A stretch of 64,000 bases of DNA from JAEWSN01 sp942493335 (GTDB lineage Bacteria > Bacillota > Clostridia > DSM-8532): positions 1,488,001-1,552,000 of the forward strand of contig OW818693.1 of NCBI GenBank assembly GCA_942493335.1. Direction: 5' to 3'. Numbering within the stretch: position 1 is the first letter of the stretch; every line of letters begins with the position of its first letter. A model generated the notes under the pieces. The model had not been told where the DNA came from and made no database searches. It saw only the letters and a program-made list of their open reading frames with translations. A program made the translations under genes and the position numbers. Below are positions 49,105 to 57,873 of this stretch, piece after piece.

Positions 49105-50466
49105 CTACAGCAAATCCAGCGCCTGCTCGACCGTCCGTACGGGAAGAATCTCAATGCCGTTCACACTGCGCTTCTCCGCCTTCCCGTCGGAAGCGGGGAT
49201 GATGCAGCGAGTGAACCCGAGGCGCGATGCTTCCATAATGCGCTTGTCCGTCTGTCCCACCGAACGAACCTCCCCGGTCAGCCCGACTTCGCCAAAGAGA
49301 ACGGTTCCCGGATCGACGGGCCGGTTTCGATAGCTTGACGCCACGGCGGCCAGAACCGCCAGATCCGTTGCGGGTTCGTCCAGCCGGATGCCCCCGACCA
49401 CATTCAGATAGGCATCGAAGGTATGAAGCTGCATTCCGACCTTTTTTTCCAGTACGGCAATAAGCATGGTCAGCCGGTTGAAGTCCAGTCCGGTCGCCAT
49501 GCGGCGTGGATTGTTGAAGCTGGTGGGACTGACGAGCGCCTGGATCTCCAGAAGCATCGGACGCGTTCCTTCCAGGGAAACGGCCACCACCGAACCGGGC
49601 TGGTCCTTGGACCGGCCGTCGAGCATCATGGCGGACGCGTTCATCACTTCGGCCAATCCGCCTTCCTTCATCTCGAAAATCCCGATCTCGTTGGTGGACC
49701 CGAACCGGTTCTTCACCGCGCGGAGAATGCGGTAATCCTGATGGCGTTCGCCCTCGAAATACAGGACGGTGTCCACCATATGCTCCAGAACACGGGGTCC
49801 GGCGATGGCGCCTTCCTTGGTCACGTGCCCGACGATGAAGATCGTGATGTCCTTCTGTTTGGCGATTCGGAGCAGGTTGCCCGTGACATCGCGTACCTGG
49901 CTGACACTGCCCGGCGCGCTGGAAATATCGCTGCTGTAGATGGTCTGAATGGAATCGACGATCACGACACTGGGATTTTCCTTGTTGATGGCGTCCTCCA
50001 CCCGATCAAAAGCGGTTTCGGCCAACATGAGGATTCCATCCCGTTTGACGCCGAGGCGATCCGCACGCATCTTGATCTGCGTGGCGGATTCCTCGCCGGA
50101 AACATACAGGGTTTTCTGTTTTGGCCCCAAGCCCTCGCACATCTGCAGGATCAGGGTGGATTTCCCGATGCCGGGATCCCCCCCGACCAGAACAAGGGAG
50201 CCTGGCACGACACCGCCGCCCAGCACCCGGTTCAACTCTCCATACCCGGTATCGAAGCGTGTCCCGGACTCCGTGCGGATTTCATTGAGCGGGATGGCCT
50301 TGGCGGCGAGGGTTGATGAAGCTCCGGACCCGGATGACGATCCGGCCTTCAGGACGATCTCCTCCACCAGCGTGTTCCAGCTGCCGCATGCAGGGCATTT
50401 GCCCAGCCAACCGCCGCTCTCGTATCCACACTCGCTGCAGACGAACTTCGATTTCGTTTTTGCCAT
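49105..50466 (-). CDS. radA: DNA repair protein RadA
   Basis: A 453-residue RadA (Sms). The N-terminal zinc finger (CSECGY...CPACGSW) is followed by a RecA-like ATPase with Walker A GGDPGIGKST (about residue 98), the KNRFGS motif (about 254) and a Lon-protease-like C-terminal domain (GGIRLDEPATDLAVLAA; FGEVGLTGEVR). It processes recombination intermediates. It lies 23 bp from the upstream-adjacent GGDEF gene's stop on the same strand. Confidence 0.96.
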   Translation of the reverse strand: MAKTKSKFVCSECGYESGGWLGKCPACGSWNTLVEEIVLKAGSSSGSGASSTLAAKAIPLNEIRTESGTRFDTGYGELNRVLGGGVVPGSLVLVGGDPGIGKSTLILQMCEGLGPKQKTLYVSGEESATQIKMRADRLGVKRDGILMLAETAFDRVEDAINKENPSVVIVDSIQTIYSSDISSAPGSVSQVRDVTGNLLRIAKQKDITIFIVGHVTKEGAIAGPRVLEHMVDTVLYFEGERHQDYRILRAVKNRFGSTNEIGIFEMKEGGLAEVMNASAMMLDGRSKDQPGSVVAVSLEGTRPMLLEIQALVSPTSFNNPRRMATGLDFNRLTMLIAVLEKKVGMQLHTFDAYLNVVGGIRLDEPATDLAVLAAVASSYRNRPVDPGTVLFGEVGLTGEVRSVGQTDKRIMEASRLGFTRCIIPASDGKAEKRSVNGIEILPVRTVEQALDLL

Positions 50467-50489
50467 GTCCGCCGTTCTCCTTCAGGCTG

Positions 50490-51542
50490 TCAACCAGCCT
50501 CTGCCAGGACAATCCGGTTTTTTCCGCGTTGCTTTGCCTCCGCATTTGCCTTTTCCGCCTTAGAGACAACCTGGTCGATCAGCTCCCCATGTTCGGGACA
50601 GCTTGAAATCCCGATGGAAATCGTGACAGGGATCTGCCAGGCCAGCGTCCCCTTTTCCACGGAGGATCGGACACGTTCCGCTATTTCAGCTGCCTTTGCT
50701 GGGGAAGCTCCGTCAAGGACCACAAGGAACTCATCTCCGGATAGCCAGCGGAAGATCTGATCCTTTTCCCGGAACGTATCGGACATGAGTTCGGCAATCC
50801 CTTTGATCATTTGGTTTCCTTGATCATAGCCGAGTTCATTGTAGCGCTTCAGATTGTCACCGTCGATGAACAGAAGGCTGTATGGCAACGCCTGATTCTG
50901 ATATTCATGGAGTTTTTGTTTCAGGCAGCGTTCCGCCGCACGGTGATTGGGAAGGCCGGATACATCATCCAGATGGGCAAGCAGATGATTCTGTTCCAGC
51001 AGGGCCAGTGTTTCCTTGACCCGGTCGAACATGCTTCCGATGGTATATTCGGCCCAGCGAGGCAGTTTCGGATCAATGATACTCCCCTCGATCCCCTCGA
51101 ATATGGAAATGCTGCACTGCTGCAGCAAGATGGAAGCCTTTTCGATTTCCCGGTCATAGACCCATTCCGCATGGTGAATGCCTGTTCTCGTCGATCCGAG
51201 GTGGGTCATGCTCTGTTTCAGACGCAGATGCACCCTTTCCGCAACCCGCCTGATTCCCTCTGTGTCTTTTCCTGGAAACCGGATGATGAAGGTGTCACCC
51301 CCGGCACGAAAGCCCACTGCTTCCGGAAAAGCCTGAAAGACTTCCGTCTCGAGGATTTCAGACAGGACCGTCAAGTATGCGTCCCCACCTGCCATGCCAA
51401 ATTCCTTGTTGATGCCGGAGAGATTCATCAGATCGATGAACAGACAAACCCCGCTGTTTCCAAACGTTTTGGCCATGTCGCACTCAATCAGGCCAAACAG
51501 GTTTGGCATGCCGGTCAGCGGATCCACATACAAGCTTTTCAT
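50490..51542 (-). CDS. Tandem GGDEF-domain protein
   Basis: A 350-residue soluble protein with two GGDEF-like domains. The first (about residues 1-125; DPLTGMPNLFGL) has GGDTF in place of GGDEF, so it is probably inactive. The second (about 190-345; LDDVSGLPNHRAAERC) has SGDEF, a variant that may retain activity. No sensor domain or membrane segment is visible. It may be a c-di-GMP synthase regulated by the dead domain. It lies between cysS and radA. The start at 51542 has GGAGG at long spacing. Confidence 0.85.
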   Translation of the reverse strand: MKSLYVDPLTGMPNLFGLIECDMAKTFGNSGVCLFIDLMNLSGINKEFGMAGGDAYLTVLSEILETEVFQAFPEAVGFRAGGDTFIIRFPGKDTEGIRRVAERVHLRLKQSMTHLGSTRTGIHHAEWVYDREIEKASILLQQCSISIFEGIEGSIIDPKLPRWAEYTIGSMFDRVKETLALLEQNHLLAHLDDVSGLPNHRAAERCLKQKLHEYQNQALPYSLLFIDGDNLKRYNELGYDQGNQMIKGIAELMSDTFREKDQIFRWLSGDEFLVVLDGASPAKAAEIAERVRSSVEKGTLAWQIPVTISIGISSCPEHGELIDQVVSKAEKANAEAKQRGKNRIVLAEAG

Positions 51543-51622
51543 TGGCGGTTTTGTCCTCCAGGTGGAGAATTTTCGGATCGTCAGTCGTTATTGTGTCATT
51601 CGCGCCGTGCCCACCGCTTCCT

Positions 51623-53053
51623 TCATTTCCGCGTTTGGCCGGCAACCCATTTCACTCCCTGCGGCGTGTCCTGAAGTTCAATACCCATCTCTTTCAACTT
51701 GTCCCGGATCCGGTCTGATTCGGCCCAATTCTTCTCTTTGCGCGCAGTCTGGCGCTGTGCGATCAGGGTTTCCACTTCAGCCGCCAGTGTGTCACCTTCC
51801 CGCTCCAGCAAGCCGAGTACTGCTGCAAGTTCCGTCAGGATGTCGCATGCGTCGCGAAGTTGGGCGACGGGCAGTGTGCCGGCTTCACCCGGAGCGGACT
51901 TCCTTGCTTCGGCAATCCGCGTGTTGATGTCACGCACCAGATCAAAGAGTACGGAAACCGCATCGGCCGTATTCATGTCGTCCTCCATGGCAACGATGAA
52001 TCGTTCGCGGTATGTGGAAAAGTCCTTGTCGCTTCCTGTCTCTTTCACTGCATCGGGTCCGGCCTTCTCCATCAGAAAACGCAGCGTATCCCGGCACTCA
52101 TACAACCGTTCCAGGCCATTTTTCGCCGCATCCAGCAAATCATCGCTGAAATTGACAGGACTACGGTAATGGGCGGACAACATGAAAAAGCGGACCACCT
52201 CATATTCGTACTTCTGAACGATATCCCGTACCGTGAAAAAGTTGTTGAGCGACTTGGACATCTTCTCGTTGTTGACGTTGATGAATCCATTGTGCAGCCA
52301 GTAATGTGCGAAAGGTTTTCCGGATGCAGCCTCGCTCTGTGCGATTTCATTCTCGTGATGCGGGAAGATGAGGTCAAGTCCCCCGCTGTGGATGTCGATG
52401 GTTTCTCCCAGGTGGCGGTGCGCCATGGCGGAACACTCGATGTGCCACCCCGGCCTGCCCATGCCCCACGGGCTCTGCCAGGCGGGTTCTCCCGGTTTCT
52501 GCGCCTTCCAAAGGGCGAAATCCACGGAATCGTGCTTCCGTTCATCCACATCGATTCTGGCGCCGGATTCAAGGTCCTCAAGATTGTAGTGGGAGAGTTT
52601 CCCATACCCGTCAAACGAACGGGTGCTGAAATAGACATCTCCATCCATCTCATAGGCATGTCCCTTCGCCACAAGCTCCTCGATCATCGCAATGATTTCG
52701 GGAATGCTTTCCGTCGCGCGAGGATGAACGGTTGCAGGGCGGATGCCGAGCCCCCTGGCATCTATCCAATACTCCTCGATGAACCGGTCCGCAAAAGCCT
52801 TCAGGGACAATCCGGCCTCGTTGGAACGCTGAATCATGCGGTCATCGATATCCGTGAAATTCTGCACGAATTTCACGTCAAAACCGCGGTATTCCAGATA
52901 ACGACGCAAGGTATCGAAAACAATGAAGGGACGGGCATTCCCGATATGGAAATAATTGTACACCGTTGGTCCGCAGGAATACATGAGGACCTTTCCGGGC
53001 TCAATCGGAACGAATTCTTCCTTGGACCGACTCAACGTATTGTACAGCTTCAT
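51623..53053 (-). CDS. cysS: Cysteinyl-tRNA synthetase
   Basis: A 476-residue class I synthetase. The zinc/active-site Cys in YSCGPTVYN, the HIGH-equivalent HIGN, the zinc ligands in WHIECSAM and HHENE, and KMSKS are all present. It charges tRNA-Cys. Its ATG overlaps the cysE stop (ATGA) with GGGAGG upstream, the common cysE-cysS arrangement in Bacillota. Confidence 0.97.
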   Translation of the reverse strand: MKLYNTLSRSKEEFVPIEPGKVLMYSCGPTVYNYFHIGNARPFIVFDTLRRYLEYRGFDVKFVQNFTDIDDRMIQRSNEAGLSLKAFADRFIEEYWIDARGLGIRPATVHPRATESIPEIIAMIEELVAKGHAYEMDGDVYFSTRSFDGYGKLSHYNLEDLESGARIDVDERKHDSVDFALWKAQKPGEPAWQSPWGMGRPGWHIECSAMAHRHLGETIDIHSGGLDLIFPHHENEIAQSEAASGKPFAHYWLHNGFINVNNEKMSKSLNNFFTVRDIVQKYEYEVVRFFMLSAHYRSPVNFSDDLLDAAKNGLERLYECRDTLRFLMEKAGPDAVKETGSDKDFSTYRERFIVAMEDDMNTADAVSVLFDLVRDINTRIAEARKSAPGEAGTLPVAQLRDACDILTELAAVLGLLEREGDTLAAEVETLIAQRQTARKEKNWAESDRIRDKLKEMGIELQDTPQGVKWVAGQTRK

Positions 53054-53718
53054 CTGATATCCTCCCGGATTTCCGAAACAACCCCTTCACATTCCTGCAA
53101 TTCCGCCTTGAGGCGATCCATCTCGGCCCGCATCCTGCAGAATTCCTGGGAAACAGGGTCGCCCATGTGTATCTGATCCAACTCGAAAGAGGAGCGGAGC
53201 TTGAGGCTGCCTTTTCTGACCGCACGCCCCGGAACACCGACAACGGTCGTGTCTTCCTCCACTTCATTCAGAACAACAGCGTTCGCTGCGATTTTCGCAT
53301 TGTTTCCGACCGTAAAGGGTCCCAGGATTTTCGCACCGGCTCCGATCAGCACATTGTTGCCAATCGTTGGATGACGTTTCCCGACATCCTTGCCTGTTCC
53401 TCCGAGTGTGACGCCCTGGTATATGGTGCAGTAGTCCCCGATTTCCGCCGTTTCCCCAATCACGACGCCCATGCCGTGGTCGATGAAAAGCCCTTTTCCG
53501 ATCGTAGCGCCAGGGTGGATCTCGATGCCAGTCCGGTGCCGCGCATGCTGGGAAATCGCGCGTGCGATGAATTTCCGCCCATGACAGTGAAACCAGTGCG
53601 CAAGCCGATACAACCGCACCGCCCTGTAACCTGCATACTGAAGCACAACCTGCCAGGGACCGATGGCGGCCGGATCGCGCTCTGCAATCGATTTTGCGTC
53701 TTCGTACCATTGGAACAT
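53050..53718 (-). CDS. cysE: Serine O-acetyltransferase
   Basis: A 222-residue short-form CysE. The left-handed beta-helix carries GIEIHPGATIGKGLFIDHGMGVVIG, IYQGVTLGGTG and GNNAKIAANAVV, followed by a charged helical tail. It makes O-acetylserine for cysteine synthesis. I use ATG 53718 (MFQWYEDAKSIAERDPAA), the family N-terminus; neither it nor the ATG at 53760 has a strong ribosome binding site, so the start is uncertain. Confidence 0.92.
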   Translation of the reverse strand: MFQWYEDAKSIAERDPAAIGPWQVVLQYAGYRAVRLYRLAHWFHCHGRKFIARAISQHARHRTGIEIHPGATIGKGLFIDHGMGVVIGETAEIGDYCTIYQGVTLGGTGKDVGKRHPTIGNNVLIGAGAKILGPFTVGNNAKIAANAVVLNEVEEDTTVVGVPGRAVRKGSLKLRSSFELDQIHMGDPVSQEFCRMRAEMDRLKAELQECEGVVSEIREDIR

Positions 53719-53788
53719 CAAAGCACCGTCCAGTCGTCGTCCGGAACCATTCCCCGCCATGACGGATGAGTTCAGGCATCATGAAACC

Positions 53789-53817
53789 ATTATAGAGGAA
53801 GGTCAGGAATGGTACAA
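53789..53817 (-). promoter_or_regulatory. Promoter of cysE-cysS
   Basis: A perfect TATAAT (53789-53794) lies 17 bp from TTGTAC (53812-53817) on the minus strand, about 70 bp upstream of cysE. I looked for a T-box or S-box in this leader and saw none; it is too short. Confidence 0.65.
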
Positions 53818-53891
53818 GTTGCACGGGCACCCACGGGTGCATCTGATGGGCGAAATTCAGGATGAGGATGCATCGGTGCACCGGAAGATGG

Positions 53892-53897
53892 TATAAT
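53892..53897 (+). promoter_or_regulatory. Extended -10 promoter of the lipid kinase gene
   Basis: TGGTATAAT with TATAAT at 53892-53897, about 65 bp before the TTG start; no good -35. Confidence 0.55.
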
Positions 53898-53962
53898 GAA
53901 CGGCATCACCATTCAGGCCCGTCCGGTTCGTCCCGAGCACGGCAGAACTTGGAGGAATCGTC

Positions 53963-54847
53963 TTGGAGCACCTGTTCATCGTCAATCCCGCTGCCGGCAA
54001 GGGCCATGCGCTCGCCATGGCGGAACATGTCCGCAACCGTTTCGAGAATACCTCGCTCAACTGGCGCATCCTCAAGACCTGGGGGCCGGGGCATGCAACC
54101 ATCCTGGCCCGTGAAGCCGTAGCAGCCCAGCCGGACATTCACATCTATTCGGTCGGCGGGGACGGAACCCTGAATGAAATCGTGAACGGCCTGGTTGGAA
54201 CAAACGCACCACTCGGGATTCTTCCATGTGGAACCGGGAATGATGCAATCCGTTCCCTGACCAATGTGCACGACCCTCTTCTGCTTCTGGAAAGCCTTGT
54301 TGACGCGCGGATCGTACCAACCGATCTGGGCAAGCTGAATGACCGGTTGTATCTGAACATCGCTTCCGTCGGCTTTGATGCGGAGACAGTGAATCTGACA
54401 CGTGGCTTCAAGAAGCTTCCGTTCGTACCGGGTTCGCTCGCTTATGTCCTTGGCGTCCTGACCGCTTTGGTCAAAAGAAACCTACACGATGTGACCATCT
54501 CCCTCGATGGTGGTGCAGAAGAGAAGGCAACGCTTCTTCTTGCCGCCTTCGCCAACGGACGTTTTTATGGCGGCGGCATGCAACCGGTTCCCACGGCCAG
54601 CATGACGGACGGGCTGCTGAACCTGTGTCTGGTCTCACCGCTGTCACGCCGCCATATCCTTGGCTTTTTCCCATTGTTCATGAAAGGGGAGCATACGCAT
54701 CTGAAGGAAGCATCCTTCCGGACGTTCAAAACGCTTCATATGGAAAGCGCAACGGATTTGCCGGTCAATATCGATGGGGAACTGAGCACAGCACGCATCC
54801 TCGACCTTTCCATCCTGCCGGGTGCGTTGCAGTTGAAGCAACCTTGA
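53963..54847 (+). CDS. Diacylglycerol/lipid kinase family protein
   Basis: A 294-residue DagK/YegS-type kinase. FIVNPAAGKG at the N-terminus, the nucleotide-binding SVGGDGTLNEIVNGL and GILPCGTGNDAIR motifs, and a beta-sandwich C-terminal domain (FANGRFYGGGMQPVPTASMTDGLL) are clear. It should phosphorylate diacylglycerol or a related lipid in phospholipid recycling. The start is TTG 53963, chosen for the GGAGG site 8 bp before it. It is convergent with the GGDEF-CysQ gene. Confidence 0.93.
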   Translation: MEHLFIVNPAAGKGHALAMAEHVRNRFENTSLNWRILKTWGPGHATILAREAVAAQPDIHIYSVGGDGTLNEIVNGLVGTNAPLGILPCGTGNDAIRSLTNVHDPLLLLESLVDARIVPTDLGKLNDRLYLNIASVGFDAETVNLTRGFKKLPFVPGSLAYVLGVLTALVKRNLHDVTISLDGGAEEKATLLLAAFANGRFYGGGMQPVPTASMTDGLLNLCLVSPLSRRHILGFFPLFMKGEHTHLKEASFRTFKTLHMESATDLPVNIDGELSTARILDLSILPGALQLKQP

Positions 54848-54855
54848 CACATTTC

Positions 54856-54880
54856 AGCATTGTGACAAGCTGACAATGCT
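54856..54880. terminator. Hairpin between convergent genes
   Basis: An eight-base inverted repeat (AGCATTGT/ACAATGCT, loop nine) lies between the lipid kinase and GGDEF-CysQ gene ends. There is no T-run on either side, so termination is only a possibility. Confidence 0.35.
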
Positions 54881-54884
54881 CCGG

Positions 54885-56939
54885 TCATGCCTCAGCGTGC
54901 AACCGATTCTCCAGGCGATTCACAATATAGAATCCACCAGCATTTTCAGGAATCGGCTTGTTGTAGGCCATGGGAGAGTCGTCCATCTGGCGTATGATAC
55001 CGCCGGCCTCTTCCACGATGCACTGCATGGCAGCCGTGTCCCATTCCATTGTTCGCCCATACCGATAATAGACTTCCGCCAGACCTTGCGCGATCAGGCA
55101 CCCCTTCAGGGAGGAGCCTGTTTCACGCGTAGTTGCGATCCGTTTGTGCCGCATCAGCTTTTCCTGTTCCGCGGATGGAGCGGATCGACTGATGGTCAGG
55201 CACAGATTCTCTGTTTTTGAGGACACATGGATCCGTTCAGGCTTCCCGTTGTCATCGGCGGCAAACCATGCACCCTCTCCCCGTATGGCACTATAGGCGT
55301 GCCCTGTCACCGGTATTCTGATATGGCCCACAACGGGCTGGTTGTTCAGGAGCAAGGCGATATTCACGGAGAATTCATCGTTTCGCTTGATGTATTCCTT
55401 GGTTCCATCCAGTGGATCCACTACAAAAAGCAATCGGCTTGTCATACGGACGGGATCGTCCGCAGATTCCTCCGCCAGGATGGGAATCCCGGGATAAACC
55501 TGCTGCAGGCCGGATACGATGATCTCATTCGCCTCTTCATCCGCTGCCGTCACCGGACTGTCATCCGGCTTCAGACGAACTTCGCCCGGTTCTTTGTAGT
55601 GCCGCAGAATCGCGTCCGAGGCGTCACGAGCCAATCTTCTGAACGTTTCGGACACCTGCCCGAAGTCCAACAAGGCCCCTGTCCCCGTTTCCACGCTTGC
55701 AACATCGCACTCCCGCAGATTCCACCGGAGCCATGCCTCGGCTTCGGTATCATGAAAGACCCATCCGGTCTTCCCTTTCAAACGCAGACCCGTCATGGCG
55801 ACGTCCGCGCATCGGATCATTTCCTCTGCCGATCCTCCTTGTGCCGGCGCCAGCGACACTCCGATGCATACATGCGCCGGATGAACCATGCCGCCAATCC
55901 GCATCGGCTTCCTGAAAACTTCGATCAGATCCCGGCAAAGATCCTCCATCTGCCTTATGCTTCCGTGATTTCTTGCGAGAAGCACAAATTCATCACCGCA
56001 GGCATAGGCGGCAGAGAGGTCCTTCCTTTCCGCAAAACCTTTGATGCGCTGCGCCGATATCCGCACCAGCTCATCCCCGACGGTATGGCCGTACAGCGTG
56101 TTCGCCGCACGTGAATCATCACATCTGACATAGAGAACAGCGGCACCGGCTTGCCCAGCCTTATCCTCCACCGGCATGCGGAGCAGTCCTTCGAGTTCCC
56201 CCTCCAGGTTGTGCCGTTGCGGCAAGCCGGTCAGGATATCCAGGTTGTACAGTTTGAAATTTGTCTTTCTTGCGTCCAGCAGGCGTTCTTCCGTCTGTAT
56301 CCGCTCGCGTGTTTCCTCTTCCAGGGCCGCGCGCAGCGAGGCCAGTTCGCCGTCCTTGCGGGTGATGATCTGTCGCCGCTCATCGCTTTCCCGAATCCCG
56401 AGGCGATAGGTCCGATTCGCCTGGAGCGCATACAGACCGGTGATGAGAATGATGACCATTCGACCGAAGTAATCGGAACTGTCCACCATGACTGTACGCT
56501 GGGGAATCTTCATCATCAGAAACAGTTCATACAGGATGGGGACAGCAGTCAGAAGGATAAGTACGATCCGATCCATATACATGGCGGCCACAGCCATATA
56601 CATGAAGATGATGCCCCAGCTGGTCAATCCGACATTGGCGACACCCCGGAACAGGGCAACCGCGTAAACCACCAGGACAATCAGCGTCTGCACCAGCATC
56701 ATGTTTCTTACGCGAAGGGACATGCGCAAAAGGAACAAAGGCAAAATGCCGATGCTGGTTACTGTGATCGCCATCAGCACATCTTCTTCAAGCGGATATC
56801 CGCCTGCAAGAGCCCTGACAAGGACATAAGTGATCGAAGCAAACAGGATGCCCAGAAAAATCAGCTTGGCAAAGACTTCATTGACTTTGCCGTTGATGGC
56901 ATCCGAAAGGCTCTCGACCGAATCGTTCCGATTCTCCAT
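54885..56939 (-). CDS. Six-helix membrane GGDEF protein fused to a CysQ-type 3'(2'),5'-bisphosphate nucleotidase
   Basis: A 684-residue fusion. Residues 22-175 hold about six hydrophobic helices; 185-225 look coiled-coil; 230-400 are a GGDEF-like domain (DILTGLPQRHNL; CGDEF at 314-318). Residues about 430-684 are an inositol-monophosphatase-fold domain of CysQ type: AEES (489-492), DPLDGTKEYIKRNDEFSVN (508 onward) and EWDTAA (632-637), with metal ligands intact. CysQ dephosphorylates PAP to AMP in sulfate assimilation. The start at 56939 has AGGGGA. It is one uninterrupted frame near cysE-cysS. I know of no standard protein with this layout. Confidence 0.9.
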   Translation of the reverse strand: MENRNDSVESLSDAINGKVNEVFAKLIFLGILFASITYVLVRALAGGYPLEEDVLMAITVTSIGILPLFLLRMSLRVRNMMLVQTLIVLVVYAVALFRGVANVGLTSWGIIFMYMAVAAMYMDRIVLILLTAVPILYELFLMMKIPQRTVMVDSSDYFGRMVIILITGLYALQANRTYRLGIRESDERRQIITRKDGELASLRAALEEETRERIQTEERLLDARKTNFKLYNLDILTGLPQRHNLEGELEGLLRMPVEDKAGQAGAAVLYVRCDDSRAANTLYGHTVGDELVRISAQRIKGFAERKDLSAAYACGDEFVLLARNHGSIRQMEDLCRDLIEVFRKPMRIGGMVHPAHVCIGVSLAPAQGGSAEEMIRCADVAMTGLRLKGKTGWVFHDTEAEAWLRWNLRECDVASVETGTGALLDFGQVSETFRRLARDASDAILRHYKEPGEVRLKPDDSPVTAADEEANEIIVSGLQQVYPGIPILAEESADDPVRMTSRLLFVVDPLDGTKEYIKRNDEFSVNIALLLNNQPVVGHIRIPVTGHAYSAIRGEGAWFAADDNGKPERIHVSSKTENLCLTISRSAPSAEQEKLMRHKRIATTRETGSSLKGCLIAQGLAEVYYRYGRTMEWDTAAMQCIVEEAGGIIRQMDDSPMAYNKPIPENAGGFYIVNRLENRLHAEA

Positions 56940-57111
56940 GCAATCCCCTGATTTGGCCTGCCCGTCTTCAATGCAAGGATGCCGGCACATGTTGCCATTA
57001 CCGGTCACTTGACGGACAAGTCACATGTTTTACATTCCCATTTGTATTCCAAACGACGCAACGATTTCAACCGATCAGGAAAATTGGATCCTGCACGTTC
57101 TTGTGGTTGAT

Positions 57112-57117
57112 ATTATA
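57112..57117 (-). promoter_or_regulatory. Extended -10 promoter of the GGDEF-CysQ gene
   Basis: TGCTATAAT on the minus strand (TATAAT at 57112-57117), about 170 bp upstream of the ATG at 56939. The -35 region is weak. Confidence 0.5.
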
Positions 57118-57201
57118 GCATAATGTCAATAAAAATAAACACAACCTTGCTTCTGTGGCAATGGAAGCATCTGTCGTGAAGACTCTGAAATTCTTCAAGG
57201 G

Positions 57202-57236
57202 AAAAGCCCCTGCAACCTTTCGATTGCAGGGGCTTT
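57202..57236 (-). terminator. Terminator of tRNA-Arg
   Basis: A perfect 13-bp stem (AAAGCCCCTGCAA/TTGCAGGGGCTTT) with an eight-base loop is followed by TTTTC on the minus strand, immediately after the tRNA 3' end. Confidence 0.93.
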
Positions 57237-57237
57237 C

Positions 57238-57314
57238 TGGCACGCCCAAAGGGAGTCGAACCCATGACCTGCGGTTTAGGAAACCGACGCTCTATCCTGC
57301 TGAGCTATGGGCGC
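57238..57314 (-). tRNA. tRNA-Arg (anticodon CCU)
   Basis: A 77-nt tRNA on the minus strand. The acceptor GCGCCCA pairs with TGGGCGT, the D-arm has AGCTCAGC...GAGC, the anticodon loop is TTCCTAA (anticodon CCT), and the T-loop is TTCGACT. The 3' end is G followed by an encoded CCA. It reads AGG. There is one mismatch each in the anticodon and T stems as I align them. Confidence 0.93.
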
Positions 57315-57327
57315 ATGTGCAAATGAT

Positions 57328-57357
57328 ATTATACCTTTAGAGCCCGAGTCTTGTCAA
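57328..57357 (-). promoter_or_regulatory. Promoter of tRNA-Arg
   Basis: Perfect TTGACA (57352-57357) and TATAAT (57328-57333) are 18 bp apart, placed 14 bp before the mature tRNA. It is the strongest promoter match in the window. Confidence 0.88.
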
Positions 57358-57523
57358 ATGCCCCTGTCAAGCGGTTTTCAAACAGTTCGCGTTTGGATTC
57401 CGATCAGTATCGATAACCACAGACAACCAGCACGAAGCCCGTTCGCTTCACCCCCCCTTGAATTCTCCACCTGCAGTGCCATACTGGTCATAGGGCGTAT
57501 CCTCGAAAGGAAAGGTGAGATTC
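57358..57523. other. Intergenic, nothing recognised
   Basis: Between the tRNA-Arg promoter and the small plus-strand ORF I see no repeat, RNA motif or coding sequence that I can support. Confidence 0.5.
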
Positions 57524-57700
57524 ATGCCGAAATCCGGTTACGAACGTCCAAGCCCGCATCACAAACAGGGAGAACTCCCGCCGAACCGCATCACGTCAAA
57601 CATCAGGCAGACGCACTTTCTGGTTGCACAAAACCCAGCGGATCCAGGGCATTATCGCGCGAGTTCCGGCATGCCCATCCGCCGACCGAAACTCTCGTAG
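57524..57700 (+). CDS. Possible small protein, 58 residues, unknown
   Basis: An ATG at 57524 has AAAGGTGAG 5 bp upstream and opens a 58-residue frame rich in Pro, Arg, His and Ser (MPKSGYERPSPHHKQ...). No domain, signal or membrane helix is visible. It stands alone between the tRNA and the DEAD-box gene, on the opposite strand. A hairpin 45 bp downstream fits the helicase gene better than this one. Treat as doubtful. Confidence 0.35.
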   Translation: MPKSGYERPSPHHKQGELPPNRITSNIRQTHFLVAQNPADPGHYRASSGMPIRRPKLS

Positions 57701-57741
57701 TACTGCAAATATATCTTCTGAACGGCGAAAGATCCAGTCTG

Positions 57742-57780
57742 ACAAAAAGGACGGCGTCCCTGTCGGATACGCCGTCCTTT
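57742..57780 (-). terminator. Terminator of the DEAD-box helicase gene
   Basis: A 12-bp stem (AAAGGACGGCGT/ACGCCGTCCTTT) with an 11-base loop is followed by TTTTTG on the minus strand. It lies about 95 bp after the helicase stop. Confidence 0.85.
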
Positions 57781-57873
57781 CCTTTGCCCATTTGTTATCC
57801 CATTCAGAAACCAATCCGGATGGATTGCCTCCTGATTCGGAAGCAATGCGTGCTTCCTGTCATGATTCCGCCA

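Noticed and set aside
53719..53960. T-box or S-box leader upstream of cysE-cysS
   Set aside because: The leader is only about 70 nt from the proposed promoter and shows none of the conserved blocks.
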